The position numbers and the translations under genes were made by a program. A model generated the notes under the pieces. It was not told the origin of the DNA and did not search any database. It saw nothing but the letters and a program-made list of their open reading frames with translations. Below are positions 1 through 12,200 of a stretch of 64,000 bases of DNA, piece after piece. Position 1 is the stretch's first letter. Every line of letters begins with the position of its first letter. The DNA lies in the NCBI GenBank assembly GCA_019321725.1, contig CM033113.1, forward strand, positions 6,510,001 to 6,574,000, given 5' to 3'. This DNA comes from Paulownia fortunei (taxonomy: Eukaryota; Streptophyta; Magnoliopsida; Lamiales; Paulowniaceae).

Positions 1-796
1 GGTTAGAGCTGGGATCATATTGTTCTGAATGGAGAGAGAGAGAGAGAGAGAGAGAGATGGCCAGAGATAAGGGGTGTTGCCGCCAATTGCTGATGACTCT
101 TGTACCATTACATAATCAGGCACCAAAGATAAGGTGTGTTGCGGCAACTGGTGACGGCTTCTGTACCATTACATAATCAGGCACCTTGTGACAAGCATCA
201 AATAAGTAGTTCAAATAAAGAATTTGCTTGTGCATTCTCAGCAACTATCTTTTGGACTTTTGGTTAAGGATTTAACATTTTTTTCTGCAGATGTTCAATG
301 GTGCATCAAGCAACAGCTTAATAACACCTTTCACAATTCATGTCATAATATCATACTAATTTCCCACTCTCAGCGTGTAAAGCTTGATAAAGATCTAAAA
401 GCATGTAGAATGAATCTGAAAAAGTTGCTGGCATTTATTAAAATTTTCAGACTAGTCTCTCCACTCTTGCAAAAAAGACTAGGTGAATAGGGCTATAGTG
501 CTATAAAAGATCATTTTGGGAGAATTAGCATAAATGAACTCTTCAAAACTAACAACTGAACACTGTGTTGACAAGATATTTGAACTTGTGATCTGATCTG
601 TGCTCTATGCTACTGCAATACAAGTACATAAGACTCTTTAGTGTTTTCTCTCTCTATCTATATATACATCCGTAATTTTCATGTTCAACCATATTTATAC
701 CTGAAAAGCTATTTATAAGAAGTGAATAATGTTTACACTATAGCAGTATATATCATCTCCTGTATGGAAAGAAAGCAGAAATCAGCCAACCTCTCA
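1..796. other. Left-edge non-coding stretch
   Basis: No supported gene. It holds a (GA)n microsatellite at 32-57, a tandem duplication of about 62 bp at 65-187, and the likely 3' flank of the DUF2358 gene. The 88-codon open frame at 224-490 shows no recognisable domain and has no plausible splice partner. Confidence 0.6.
65..187. repeat. Two-copy tandem duplication, unit about 62 bp
   Basis: Copy one runs about 65-126 and copy two about 127-187. Both start AGATAAGG, share a GTGTTGC(C/G)GC core and end with the identical block TGTACCATTACATAATCAGG. The middle has diverged by several substitutions, so the duplication is not very recent. Confidence 0.8.
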
Positions 797-1717
797 CTAT
801 GAACAGGTAGCTAAACAATTTGGAGGAGTCCCCAAATCTTCTCGATCTAACGTCTCTTTTACAGCCCTATAGAACTCCACCCACGAATACGAATGAGCAT
901 CCACAGGACCCCACAAAAATGTGGGATTTGGGCTAGCAGGGCAAGCAGCAACCAAGTCTAAAACAGAAGCTGCAGGTTTTAATGACTGGGGGAAATTGAA
1001 TGCCAAATTATCAACCTTGTGCTCATAAATTTTCCCATTTCTATCCAATTTATACCGCGACGTGCCTTGAAATTCCCCCTTCGCCTCCCAAGGAACCCGA
1101 GGGACACCCCTCAAGTTCCATCTGATCAGAATCATATTCTCAGAGGGCTGCCAAACTCTCAGCACGTCCAGTGATATCTCCCTGAACAAAATTCTGCCAT
1201 GAAATCTCAATGCCCAGAATATCAATTTGTACTTTTCGATTCCAGTAAACGTGTTTAAAGGGTCCCTAAATGTTATATCTTCCCTGCAGCAATCAATTGG
1301 AACAAATAAAAATTAATTAAAAACACCATTTGTCCAATATCAAGTAAAACTCAAAAATTTTCTCACAAAATTATGCAACTTTGAACTCCCAAGGATCATC
1401 AAGATTACAAAACAAGCAAAAGGGTACCTGTAAATGTCATAATTAAGGTCTTTGGTAAAGATTAAAGGGAGGTCTTCACGGAGAGTCCTCACAGCTAAGC
1501 CTAAATTGACATAAAAGTCATTTCTTTGGTCCTGCTGCTTATCCTGCACACCAGGAGTCCGGTTAACCTGCGCCACGCCACGCGGCGGAGGGGGCTCGAG
1601 CTTGGTCTGAGGCGAAGCAGTAGAAGTGGAAACTGATGAAAGTGGAAGAACAATGGCGGAGGGTTTGTCCTTGGGTTGGAGAAGAGTTAGAGAAAGATTT
1701 GGCAGAATATAGGCCAT
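797..1717 (-). CDS. DUF2358 family protein, two exons
   Basis: Exons 1717-1428 and 1283-797 join in phase 2 to give 258 residues. The splice is clear: exon 1 ends TTTACAG before GTACCC, and exon 2 follows TTGCTGCAG. The first ~60 residues are rich in Ser, Thr and Pro and could be a plastid transit peptide, though this is only inference. The remainder, from about residue 75, matches the plant and cyanobacterial DUF2358 family (NTF2-like fold): DFYVNLGLAVRTLREDLP, then DITFRDPLNTFTGIEKYK, then WNLRGVPRVPWEAKGEFQG. The family has no established biochemical activity. The start at 1717 opens the only long in-frame N-terminus. No frameshift or missing segment is seen. Confidence 0.85.
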
Positions 1718-4700
1718 TTATTTTTCTTGCTTTCCTCGTTATGCTGATTGCTGAGGAACAGTATAAGCTTGATTTTTGATTTTTTGTTGTGGAAGGGAAA
1801 GTGGGTTTCTTGAATTTTGGGTGGTTTTGAACACAACCAAGATTTCCGTTTACATTCTCTGCCTACAAAGTCAAATTATTGAAATTTCCAGATATATTTT
1901 GGGCATTTCCGTTTATGGGCCAAATTATAATTTTGAACACAACTTTTTTTAGCTCATGTTTTACTAGAACTAGACTAGTAGAAAACAATAAAACTTGACA
2001 TGTGTGATAGCCAACAATTTTTTTCGTTTTTTGCAACTTTTTGTCTGAAGAAAGAATCCTCAATAAGAATCCCACAAACTAGTTACTAGTTAGCACCTAA
2101 AGATTTGCTCAAATTAGTTAAAATACCTAATCCCATTCCATATTTGAGAAGTCTAATATACCATTATTGCATGCATGGGCCAACTATTTGAAGATGATAA
2201 CCAACCCACAACCAGTATTAGGACTAAACAAAATTGGAAAACGGCTAGTATTAGGATTTTGAGGATGACAATCCAACTCCAGCTACACCAAAATGCTTCG
2301 TGTATCAACCCTTTTACTGAATTGATGGGACAATGTTTTCCCTCCTTAAGATGTGGATAATGTTGAATCTGAAATAATTGAAATCAGAAATTGGCACAAA
2401 AGAGAGAGAGCAAGCCAAAATTCATTGAGTATTTGTTAAGGATATTCTTGGGGTAGGAATCCCTAACCAATGATGGGCAAGAGCACATTCTCCCAAAGAT
2501 ACCAACGTTTAGGGCCTTCCACTCAAGATTCCACCAGCTTAGCCAACATTTATTGGTATCCCCATTGGGCCTGAGGATAGCATCCAGCCATAACAGGCCC
2601 CATACTAGGTTGCAACATTGGGCTTCCAAGCCCAAAACAATCAAGAACCAACTCAGTTGTAATCGGGTTAGGTGAATCTCAATATTGCTTTTAGTATTTC
2701 CGGAGTTAATATTCTCCGTTTCTTAATTTGGACTCACCAAACCCGGATCTTGGTTTCCTACTCAAAAATCCATTTTCCATTGTTTGGGTTTAAGTAAAGG
2801 GTTAAGAAAGCTTTTGAACTACAAAACTGAGTGTAGGGGGCATCTTGGCAAGTTTTATGTTTATTTCATTTTTATATTTTTATGGCATTCCACTACATCG
2901 AAAATAAATTTTACAGATTAATATTTAATTTACCAAAAAATTTGCATCGAAAACCAAATATCATTGATTTGGCTTTCCCTTCTCAATTTCCTCCACTATT
3001 GATCCTTTTTCCAATAGTTAAGCTATGGGTTGAAATAAATAAATGGCAGCTGTAATAAAATTTTGGTAAAAACAGATTCGTATTTGAGAAAAATCGGGTC
3101 GAAATGATTGATTGATGGAACCAGGTAGGTCTTCAAAATACCCAATCATAAATCTATACAAATCAACGAGTATGTAGACTGAATCCAAGTGTAGGCACAT
3201 CTGAATGCACCAGCTCCATGAGAAAGAAGCCAGCGCCAGAATCTCAGCGCCAACATGAATTACTATCGGCAACGTAAAGCGCTGAAAACACCATTAATAC
3301 TTTTAAGTGCATCAGTGACTCTAATTTGTTGCCTTTCAATACCCCTTAATTTGTCATAAAATATCAAAATAAATGCACCGAAAAAGAAAAAAAGAACAGA
3401 AACAAGGCTCAGAGAGTGATGATTGAGGGAGAACTCTGATCCAAGAGATGGAAGACACATAAAAAATTGGAAATATTTTCACTTTTTTTTTTTTTTTTTG
3501 GTTAAAAAAGAAAAAGAAAGAAAGTAAGCTTAAAGAAAGAGTCCCATCACTAACACGGCCAGAGATTTTCGATAGGAGCAATGGGATGAATATGTGGAGG
3601 TGTATATATATAAGTAATAGCACCCAAAAAAACCCTAATTTTGGCTGTCTTTGAATTTACGGTGATGCCCTTTGTCGCTTCAGGTGGCTGGCACCTGCCG
3701 CCGCGTCCGTTATAAATTTCCTGTTTTAGCTTTTTTGTATTTTGCCCCCCACATTCTTTGGGTTGACACTTTAGCCCACATTTCACGTTCATCAAATGCA
3801 GCATTCAACAATCAACCCCCTTTCGCCTCAATCCATTCAATTCTCCCCACAATCAATCCACTTTGATCCTGTTTATATACTAGTACAGATATAACTATAA
3901 CATATTCCACCTCTAAACCCTATAGCCAAACATTTGAGACGTGCGAGTGTCTTACTCTCTTAGACTTGGAAATTCAGGTCCACGCCACAAAGCTTGGACT
4001 TAAATGAGCATGTCATTTATATTCTTTTGAGTTTTTTTCTGATATTATTTCTAATGTAATCAGAGATTATTGTCTGTATATTTCTCATGGCCCCTAGTCC
4101 CTAGCACAATGTTGATAGTATTTATCTTACCAGTGATTCATGTTAAGCCAATACAAATTTGGTTATATATAAGAAGAATTAAAAAATAAATAAATCTTGA
4201 AAATCTTAATAGGAGTGAGCATCAGCTAGGTCTTTGACTTAAACATAGCTATAAATGTAATAAATGTTAGTAACTCAGCACGTTCTCTTCATTGATTGCT
4301 GCTCATCAACTATGAAATTGAATTATTCTGCAGTAAGCATAATAATACGCAGCAAAAATTGAAGATGAACCTCCTGGATGCTTGTCATAACCCATGATGT
4401 CTAAAGTATAAGAAATAGAGACAAGGAGAAAGATGATGAATAAATCATGAGATCAACAAGAAAAATAGAGAAGCATTGACCAGAGACTAGTTTACTTTAA
4501 GCAGTCATATCCTATAATGTACTCAGGCAAAAGATATAATTAAATTGGATTCAATTGTTCTGTGCCACCAGTTTGCTGCATCTGATACAGCCATAGTCTA
4601 GGATCTAAAAACAAGGACCACCCGAAAGCTTAACGGGAAGAGAGAACAAAATGAATAGTTTGATAGTTTCCTCCCGTATGATAGTAACCCAAAGAGAAAG

Positions 4701-4949
4701 TCTAAGAGAACTTGTCTAGCTTGACTTGAATTGCTCCCATCCAAACGGCCAACCACAATTCAACCAAAACAGAATTAACATGCTTTTCTGTCTCATTGTT
4801 TTCCTGAAAGAATCAGGACCCAGAGAATGAAGTAGAAAGAGAAAATGGCTTGCTGGTTAACAGGAACACTATCGATTTTAAGGCGTCTACGGTGAGTGAT
4901 GAAATCAACCCCATGCCAGTACAGAAGTACCACCATTTTCATGCCAAGA
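1718..4949. other. Intergenic region between DUF2358 and MTP10-like genes
   Basis: No gene was recognised in 3.2 kb. Open frames on the minus strand (2384-2644, 3018-3272, 3263-3460) show no domain I can name. Promoter-like motifs are concentrated at 3600-3925 and are listed separately. A T19 run lies at 3482-3500. Confidence 0.5.
3603..3780 (-). promoter_or_regulatory. Candidate promoter: telo-box, GCCCA element and TATA-like tract
   Basis: Read on the minus strand there is a TGGGCT site-II-like element near 3773, a telo-box (TTAGGGTTT) near 3632-3640 and a TATATATATA tract near 3603-3612, in that order. Plant ribosomal-protein, snoRNA and other growth genes commonly carry site II plus telo-box ahead of a TATA. 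A second telo-type motif (TAAACCCTA) lies at 3914-3922. I found no convincing transcript downstream. Confidence 0.3.
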
Positions 4950-7900
4950 TCATACTTTGCTCTTGTGTTCTGGTCTATGAGTAAACTCAAAGTCTATATG
5001 AACAAAAGCTCTCTCGACCTCAGGAAGTTGCTCGAGCTTTTCTTGCAATGTTTCACCAATATTATGGGCTTGGCTCAACAGCATATCTTCTGGCAACACA
5101 ATGTCAACCTCCACAAAGTAATGAGAACCAAAAGTATATGCTCTGACTGTGTCAATATGCTGGATCTCTTTATGATGGTTCCATATGAGATATGTTAATT
5201 TTGCCAGGAAATCTGGTGGTGCTGTTCTTCCAATTAGCGACCACACATTTTCAACAACTGTCTTTGCCCAGGTGTTGATTGTATATATTGCTATCTGCCA
5301 CATAGAATGAAATATCAGCACAGGAAAATAAAATTAAGGCCAGTATAATATCTATTAAACAAACAATATGATTGCTGATGTGGAATCATGCTATGCCAAA
5401 TCACAGAAGAAATGGATTTGCCTGCATTGAAACATAATAGAGCTTAATGCGAATCCAGCTAATGATTTTTCTCTGAATAATAAAAAGATATGGTATCATG
5501 TGATGTTATGAATTCATTGCTTGAAATATAAATATGCTTAAGACTCTGTTTCATAGAGACTTGTGTCATCAAACAAACACAAAAGTGGACTCACAACTAT
5601 GGCACCAGCTGGATTAATTATGCAATCATGTGATGATGAGACTTTATTGTTTAAGTATCAGATATCCTAGACTCTGTTTAACTGCTATTCAAGTCAATAA
5701 GCAGAAGAAACACAAAGTGAGTCTACTCACAATTATGGCCCCGGTAGGATCAATCCACCAGTAGAATCGAACTGCTAAAACAGCGGTGACTAATCCAATT
5801 GAGTTGGTGATGACATCAAAAAAATGATCTTGAGCATAGGCTCTAACAATTTCATTCTTAAATCTGCGGCAATAAATCATAAGCAGAAACTTCACTACAG
5901 TTACAGACACCATGATCCCTATCATCCACATCTCCTTCTCATGGTCCATATCAGGGCCAGACTGTCCGCAAGGAGGAAAGTAAGTATAGCGTTAAAGCGA
6001 ATTTAGCAACAGCAGCTAAACATGCTGCCATAGAATAACTGCATGTGTTTGCCCAGTTACTAGGGTAAACAATCATTTGAAGATGAAATACCTTTGCAAT
6101 GAGTTGCCGAACAGACTCCAGTATTATTTGCAATCCCAGAGTTGCCATTACAGATGCGAAAACAATAATTCCCTGTGAACAATGTACTCGGTTAAAGCAG
6201 ACAATTTGAGCTAAAACAGCTCCTCTTGTGAACTATTATGCACTGTTGACTCCTAAACTGGAAGAAAATAAAAGTAATTCAACCTTGTCATTTACCATTC
6301 AAAGGACATAACCAAGAATCAAGACCTTTTTGCTTCTTTGATATATGGCATCTGATATTAGGTTAAGTGTCATATGTCATCTCATGATAACCGCTTGAAC
6401 CACCTTTCCAGGTCATCCAGCAAATATGAAATTTTGATTTCTATTTTCCTAGAATGACATGACATAACAATAAGTTTTGATGAAAAGCAAGTAAATAAAA
6501 GCACGCTGGCATGCTGCACAAACAATGGACAGCGGCAATTTGTCTCTTGGCAGCCCCTAGTAAAGCTAAACGCCGATTTGATTCTTATAATGGAGTACAA
6601 CAAGTCTAGTTATTTGCAAGAGAGGAATACAGGGGAAAACCTTACCACTGGTTGCATCCGTTTCTTTCCAATTGGGTAGTGATACTGGTTAGGATTTCTC
6701 ATTGCATGGGAAGTAAACCACAGGATCAGCCCGGATAATAGGTCTAGGAAAGAATCCATTGTTGACGCAATGACAGCCAAGGATCTGCTCTCAACTGAGG
6801 CATAAACTTTTGCCATGAAAAGGAACAAATTAGCTATATTTGACACATGAACAGCCATCCTTTCACTTCTGGCAAGCTGTTTCATTTCATCCTGAAAGAT
6901 ATTTGAACAGAATAAGATAAAGATACAAATATGCTTCATAAAAAGTAAAGTTACTCCACAGACTTATGTCTGGTAAACCTCCATGCTGGTCTTCAAGCAT
7001 AGTGTTGAGACCAAACAAAAAAGAATTAGGAAAAAGAGTACTACCCTCTAAGCAGGCCAGTCTACAAACATGATTTCTTCATTTACGAAATGACTAAAAC
7101 CTAAAAGTTCTTTCTAACAAATATCTAGAAGTTTTTCATCAAAACAGGGGTATGTGCTAAATTCACAAAGTTTTAAGAAGATTATGTTGTACTTCAAAGA
7201 GTAAAAGAATCAATGGAGCTAATTAAGATAATAAAACTGAAGATACCTGAACTTTAGTTTTCAGACATCACAAATAATATTTGCTTATGGCAGTGCATGA
7301 TAATTAATCTCTATTTGTTTACAAAAGAGAAAAAAGTAAACAACCAACCTCTGTAAGAGTATCTGGTAAACAACCTTCATGAATAGTCTCCATTTCATTG
7401 AATCCTTCTAGCAGTCTCTCCTGCTTTTTGTAATACTCAGCAACCTTTCGTTGCTTTCCTGACAAGTAAAATATGTGAAGAACATCAAACTATATCATAA
7501 AATGCTGAGCAGAAACTAGCAAGATTAACAACCAAGGTGCCAGACTACATGCAGAATTTGAACTCACGTGCAGACATGTTACAATTCACGCTAACAACAT
7601 CTGTAAGTGACAAGGAGTCCTCAAAAGCTTGGAATACAGTAGTCCATTAAGAGCATAGAAACAGATATTTACTGAAAAGAAGCAGCGAACCAACTTCTGC
7701 ATATGATACTTTCTTATTTTTATATCTGCAGTTTGTTTGTTTCATAAAATCACAAGGCACGAAATGTACTTGAATTTGATACCATCAATATGATATAACT
7801 TTTTGCCTTGGCTGCTATATAGCCTTTAAATGGTCCTCCATTCAATTCAGAAAATTGTTGCCCTTGAATGTATTTTTCAATGAAACTTCAATGGCCTATT

Positions 7901-9260
7901 ACAAAGTTAAATCTCAGCATATTCATAAAGGTACTCACCTCAGATTGTTTTTTTATACCATATTACTTTAGACATATATCACTCCATTGTACTTAAGAAT
8001 TTACTCCTTAGAAAAAATTTCAAGGTTGTATCTTTTCAAATTACTTCATATCAAGAAAGATCATTATCTCTATAAACAATATATCTTTACTCCACTCTAA
8101 ACATCATATCTATTCAAACAATATGATTTCTTATGAATTTCCGGAAACTGCAAATGGGTATGCACCTTTACCCTAAGTTAAAAAAGATAAAGAAAGAAAG
8201 AAAGAAAGACATCATTGTAAAGGTCCTAAGGTAAATTCAAGGAAAAGGAGAAAAGGGAAAGGCATCACACCGAATCTAGAGTCCATAGCACCAGCTTCCA
8301 CTATATAATTTGACATACAGTTAAAAAGGGAAGATATATGGCGTTGCCACCACATTCATCTTGAGAAAAGTTCATAAAAAAGGAGGATTCGTCCGAAATT
8401 TTTAAAAGGAAACGGGAAAAGACCTCTCAAATTGAAATTTTAAGTTCTCAATTCTGCTACTCTTACATCATTCAAGAAATGAAACGAACATCATTGACAT
8501 CAGATTGGGAGTGTATTTTTCTTCTTTGCTTTTAGTAGTTCTATTGGAATTACTAAGCAGAAAAGTTAGAATACAGAACTATCACCAGGAAATATTACTA
8601 GTTGTAAAAAGCCTCAGTCCAAGACCATTGCTTGTATAGCATGCATTAATAAAGTTTAGTCGGGGAATTAAATCAAGTGTATGAAAATTGTCATCTGAAA
8701 CACATGAAAAAAAATATAAATACAAATTATATAATATAAATTTAAAACTAAAGCTTCAAAATAAGAAAAAAAAAAAAAAGAAGGGGAACTAATCCCGGAA
8801 TTTTTTCCTATTCTTTATTACCATGTATCAACCCCGCGTCTCAGAAATAGGATTATTTTTTCATATCAGTTGTAGGACTTATGTGCTTCGCACAGTTCTC
8901 CTAATCCGCCAGCTATGGCATGCGATTCACAAGGTGCCAAAAAAAATGGCACCGACTCCGAAGAATTCGCAATGAATCATTTTAAAAATAATAGCCATTC
9001 ATCGTATCTATACACAAAAGCACGTACATATACATACGCATAGCCATAGACGCATACATACGTACAAAGAAATCGCACATACTTTTATTTCGGAGGAGCC
9101 GTCGGATACTGAAAGACTGGTGACGATGATCGGAGCCGCGCTCCGGCAATCGAAACTCATTTATGTTGAGTCTCCAGGACGACTGTTCGTCGTTGATCTC
9201 CGCAGCGCCCAGCAACTCCCTACGACTTTCGCCCATAACGCCGCCACTGCCGCTCTCCAT
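4950..9260 (-). CDS. MTP10: Mn-type cation diffusion facilitator, metal tolerance protein 10-like
   Basis: Six exons (9260-9083, 7458-7349, 6891-6646, 6172-6092, 5961-5731, 5294-4950) join without phase conflict to 396 residues, close to the ~394 of Arabidopsis MTP11. Mn-CDF proteins export Mn(II) from the cytosol into Golgi, prevacuolar or vacuolar compartments by proton antiport. Both metal-binding DxxxD motifs of this subgroup are intact: [12 protein letters not shown] in exon 3 (TM2) and [10 protein letters not shown] in exon 5 (TM5). [10 protein letters not shown] and the C-terminal cytosolic domain ([20 protein letters not shown]) are typical. The N-terminus of about 70 residues is hydrophilic. 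Assignment to MTP10 rather than MTP9 or MTP11 rests on overall resemblance ([20 protein letters not shown], ending [11 protein letters not shown]) and is less sure than the family. Intron 1 is 1.6 kb. Intron 5 carries a partial copy of the end of exon 5. Confidence 0.92.
5539..5757 (-). repeat. Tandem duplication of the exon 5 end and splice donor inside intron 5
   Basis: The block 5671-5757 contains the last bases of exon 5 and its donor. A diverged copy lies at about 5539-5620. Shared pieces are AGACTCTGTTT, AAACACAAA and ACTCACAA(C/T)TATGGC. On the minus strand the copy still reads INPAGAIV followed by GTGAGT, against IDPTGAII followed by GTGAGT in the real exon. Confidence 0.7.
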
Positions 9261-12200
9261 TTCTTAGACTTATTTTTTTTTGGATGGAATTTGAAAAGAT
9301 GGAAATACAATGCAGGCAGGATATTTTTGGTTGAGTTTAAAACTACCCGAAAGATTTTACCTTTTTCCCTTCATATAAGCATGGGAGGTTGGAGAGTCTC
9401 ATTACGGTGTAAGCACCTTATATAAATTTATTATACACGTGGTGGAAAACTATTGGCTGGTTTGTGGGTTCATGTTTTGGTTTTTTACAGGATTATTTGT
9501 TCTGGGTATATTTAAATTTTGAAATGTACTCGACTTCCGGAATCAGCAGCCTAACCCTACTTTTTTTCTGCCTCCATATCTTTATTTATTTCTTATCATT
9601 TCTTTATGTTTTGCAATTTTAAGAAGTAATTATTGAGTTAATAACGCAATTAAGTTATTGCCATAATTTTTTAAGAACATATTTAATAACTTTCTAATCG
9701 AAAAAATAAAACTTGATTACATCTTTATTGGATCTTATGGTAAAATTAGAATAAAGTATGACTTTTAAATTATTTTAATTACAAGTCATCCAAAACCTTA
9801 AATTTTTAATTAAAAACTAAATATAGTTATCAAGCATCCATTTAATTTGTTTTTTTTGTTGAATAAAAATTGAAATGCAAATGTCTAAAATATCTTCAAT
9901 ATTGTAATTTTTTGAGTTCAAATCTATCACATTGCAGGGATATTAATATATTTCTATAATAATTAGTTACTGGTAATTGGTACTCGTAAATTATTAATTG
10001 ATAATTAATCACTGTTGATTTGTTGTTATGTGAAATCTCCTATATTAATGCATTAGTCACTTTACTCAAAAGACAAAAATATTTTACAAAAATATAGTTA
10101 TTCGACTACCATTAAGTAAAATATAGATGCATTGAAAACAAGAGTATAGTATATTTACATAACATTCTAGATCTATATTATCTAAATTCTGATTTTTTAA
10201 GTTATTTCTTACGTTTTGTTCAGGAGAAGTATTAGTTATTTTGATTTGTTTTATAGGAAAAAGTAATTTTCTTAAAAAAATATAACTAAAATTTTATTTA
10301 TTTTTATTAACCAGGAATCAAGAGTTTGTAATAAAGACAAAGCTGTTACTGAAGAAAAAATAAAAGTAAACCATATGAATTAAAAAGTGGAGTCTCAATA
10401 TTACTATCCAACGATAATATGTATTTATTAATAAAAATAGAGATAAATCATTAATACAAAACTGATCACACGTTTCTATGTTTATTCTAAACTGGCGATT
10501 TCAAATTAGGTGAAAGTCTTCACTTTTTGACTAGTGCTCAGTATCTTTGAATTTATCATGATACGATCGACCAGTAGGTGTAGAAAAGTTAGGACATTGT
10601 ATTATTATTTTTGATATGGACAAGATTGGTCGAATTATTCCTTGTTCATTCTGGGCGAGTTACATAACAAAACTCGAAATACTGTCTAATTTACAAATAA
10701 CCAAATTTATTAAAATTTTGATAAATATTTTACATATATAATTTAATTGATCATCATTCAAGTCTAGAGAAAAATTAAGAACCAATTAATATACTTTTCA
10801 AAAAAAAAAAAAAAATCTATTTGTATGTTGCAAACAATTTTGTATGTTTTATTCCATATTACACTAGATATATATGTTATGTGTATATAATTAATTTTAA
10901 ATATAATTTATAAAATATTGTATATATGTAATACATGTATAAAATAAAATAATATTTGAAAAAATTCAAATTAAAAAACAATTGATCTAAATTGGATCCA
11001 ACTCCGAGCAGCATGGATGCCAACCACAAATATTATTGTAAGATTGGAAAGACATAGTGGAGCAGCATCGTCGAGAAATGAACATCTCTGACGGATTTTC
11101 TCTAGCAAGAGAAACATAGGACAAGTATTAGGTTGGGGGGGGTGGTTGTCACGTGCTCACATATACTAGCATATACCGTCTTGTCTGAAACAATACGAGT
11201 AATATTAACATGTGGTCGCTTCAGATTGTACAATGAGATATCATATAATTTGGGGATTGGGGACCCCTCTTTCACCCAAACCAAAAAGAAATCAATTTTA
11301 GCTTTCTATCTCTGTCCAACTTTTTAAAGAATTTTTGGGCAGATTCAGCCCCATTTGGTATTAATTTATTCCTTAATTAATGCACTGAGAAAATCAAGAA
11401 AATAGTCTTTGGTTGGCTGGGTACAGTACTATAATTGTATCCATTTCACCGTGTGAATTGAATGGATGAATAATGGTCTAAGTATCTAATCTTGTAAAAA
11501 ATAAAATAATTAAACAGTTAATGTTATATTTATAATAAATTTAAATATTGTTTTTAAAATTAAATTTAATCGATCCAATCGAAAATCAGTAATCGATTTG
11601 TTTCATTTAACTATAAATAATCTGATCGAAATTAAATAAAATTGATAAAAAATCAGATTTTTTTTTATAAAATTTAAACTTAGTATTTGATTATATATAT
11701 TCATTTGAATTTTAAACTTTTATTATATATATTTTTTTAATTAATTATCTTCTTATTGACATGTAATAATTAATATATTACACATAATAATTATTATATT
11801 TTATTTTTATGAAATCATGTACCATACTAAACGGTATACATAGATAGCCCGAATTTTTTATAAATATGCAAGAATATTGATTATTAGTATATGTGACATT
11901 CTTGACTACAAAATTTGTAGGAAAAAATTTATCGACATAATTGCGAATGGAATGCCGTATCAAAGAGATAATGGTAACAGATATTGCCCAAAAGAAATTA
12001 AAAAAAAAAAAAAAAAGATTATTCAAACAAGGATGACTACTGTTAAATCCTCAAGTATTTGTTTACAAAAAGAAATCTTCCACTTAACTAAAAGTTAAGC
12101 TTTAGTGAAAGTTCGAGGCAGCCGTACATTGTCTTAATGCATATACATTCATATAACAACCCCCCCCCCCCCCCCCCCCCCCCCATGTTTATCTCTGTGT

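Noticed and set aside
3018..3272. Minus-strand frame with AE...LALA...LDS...LVDL, vaguely like a retroelement RNase H
   Set aside because: The spacing is about four residues short, the catalytic residues are not convincing, and no neighbouring reverse-transcriptase sequence exists.
3840..3960. CTAAACCCTA at 3913-3922 behind a TATA and a CCCCACAATC element, as in a telomerase RNA gene
   Set aside because: The motif would lie only about 10 nt after the expected start, too early for a plant telomerase RNA template, and no supporting fold was seen. A telo-box is the simpler reading.
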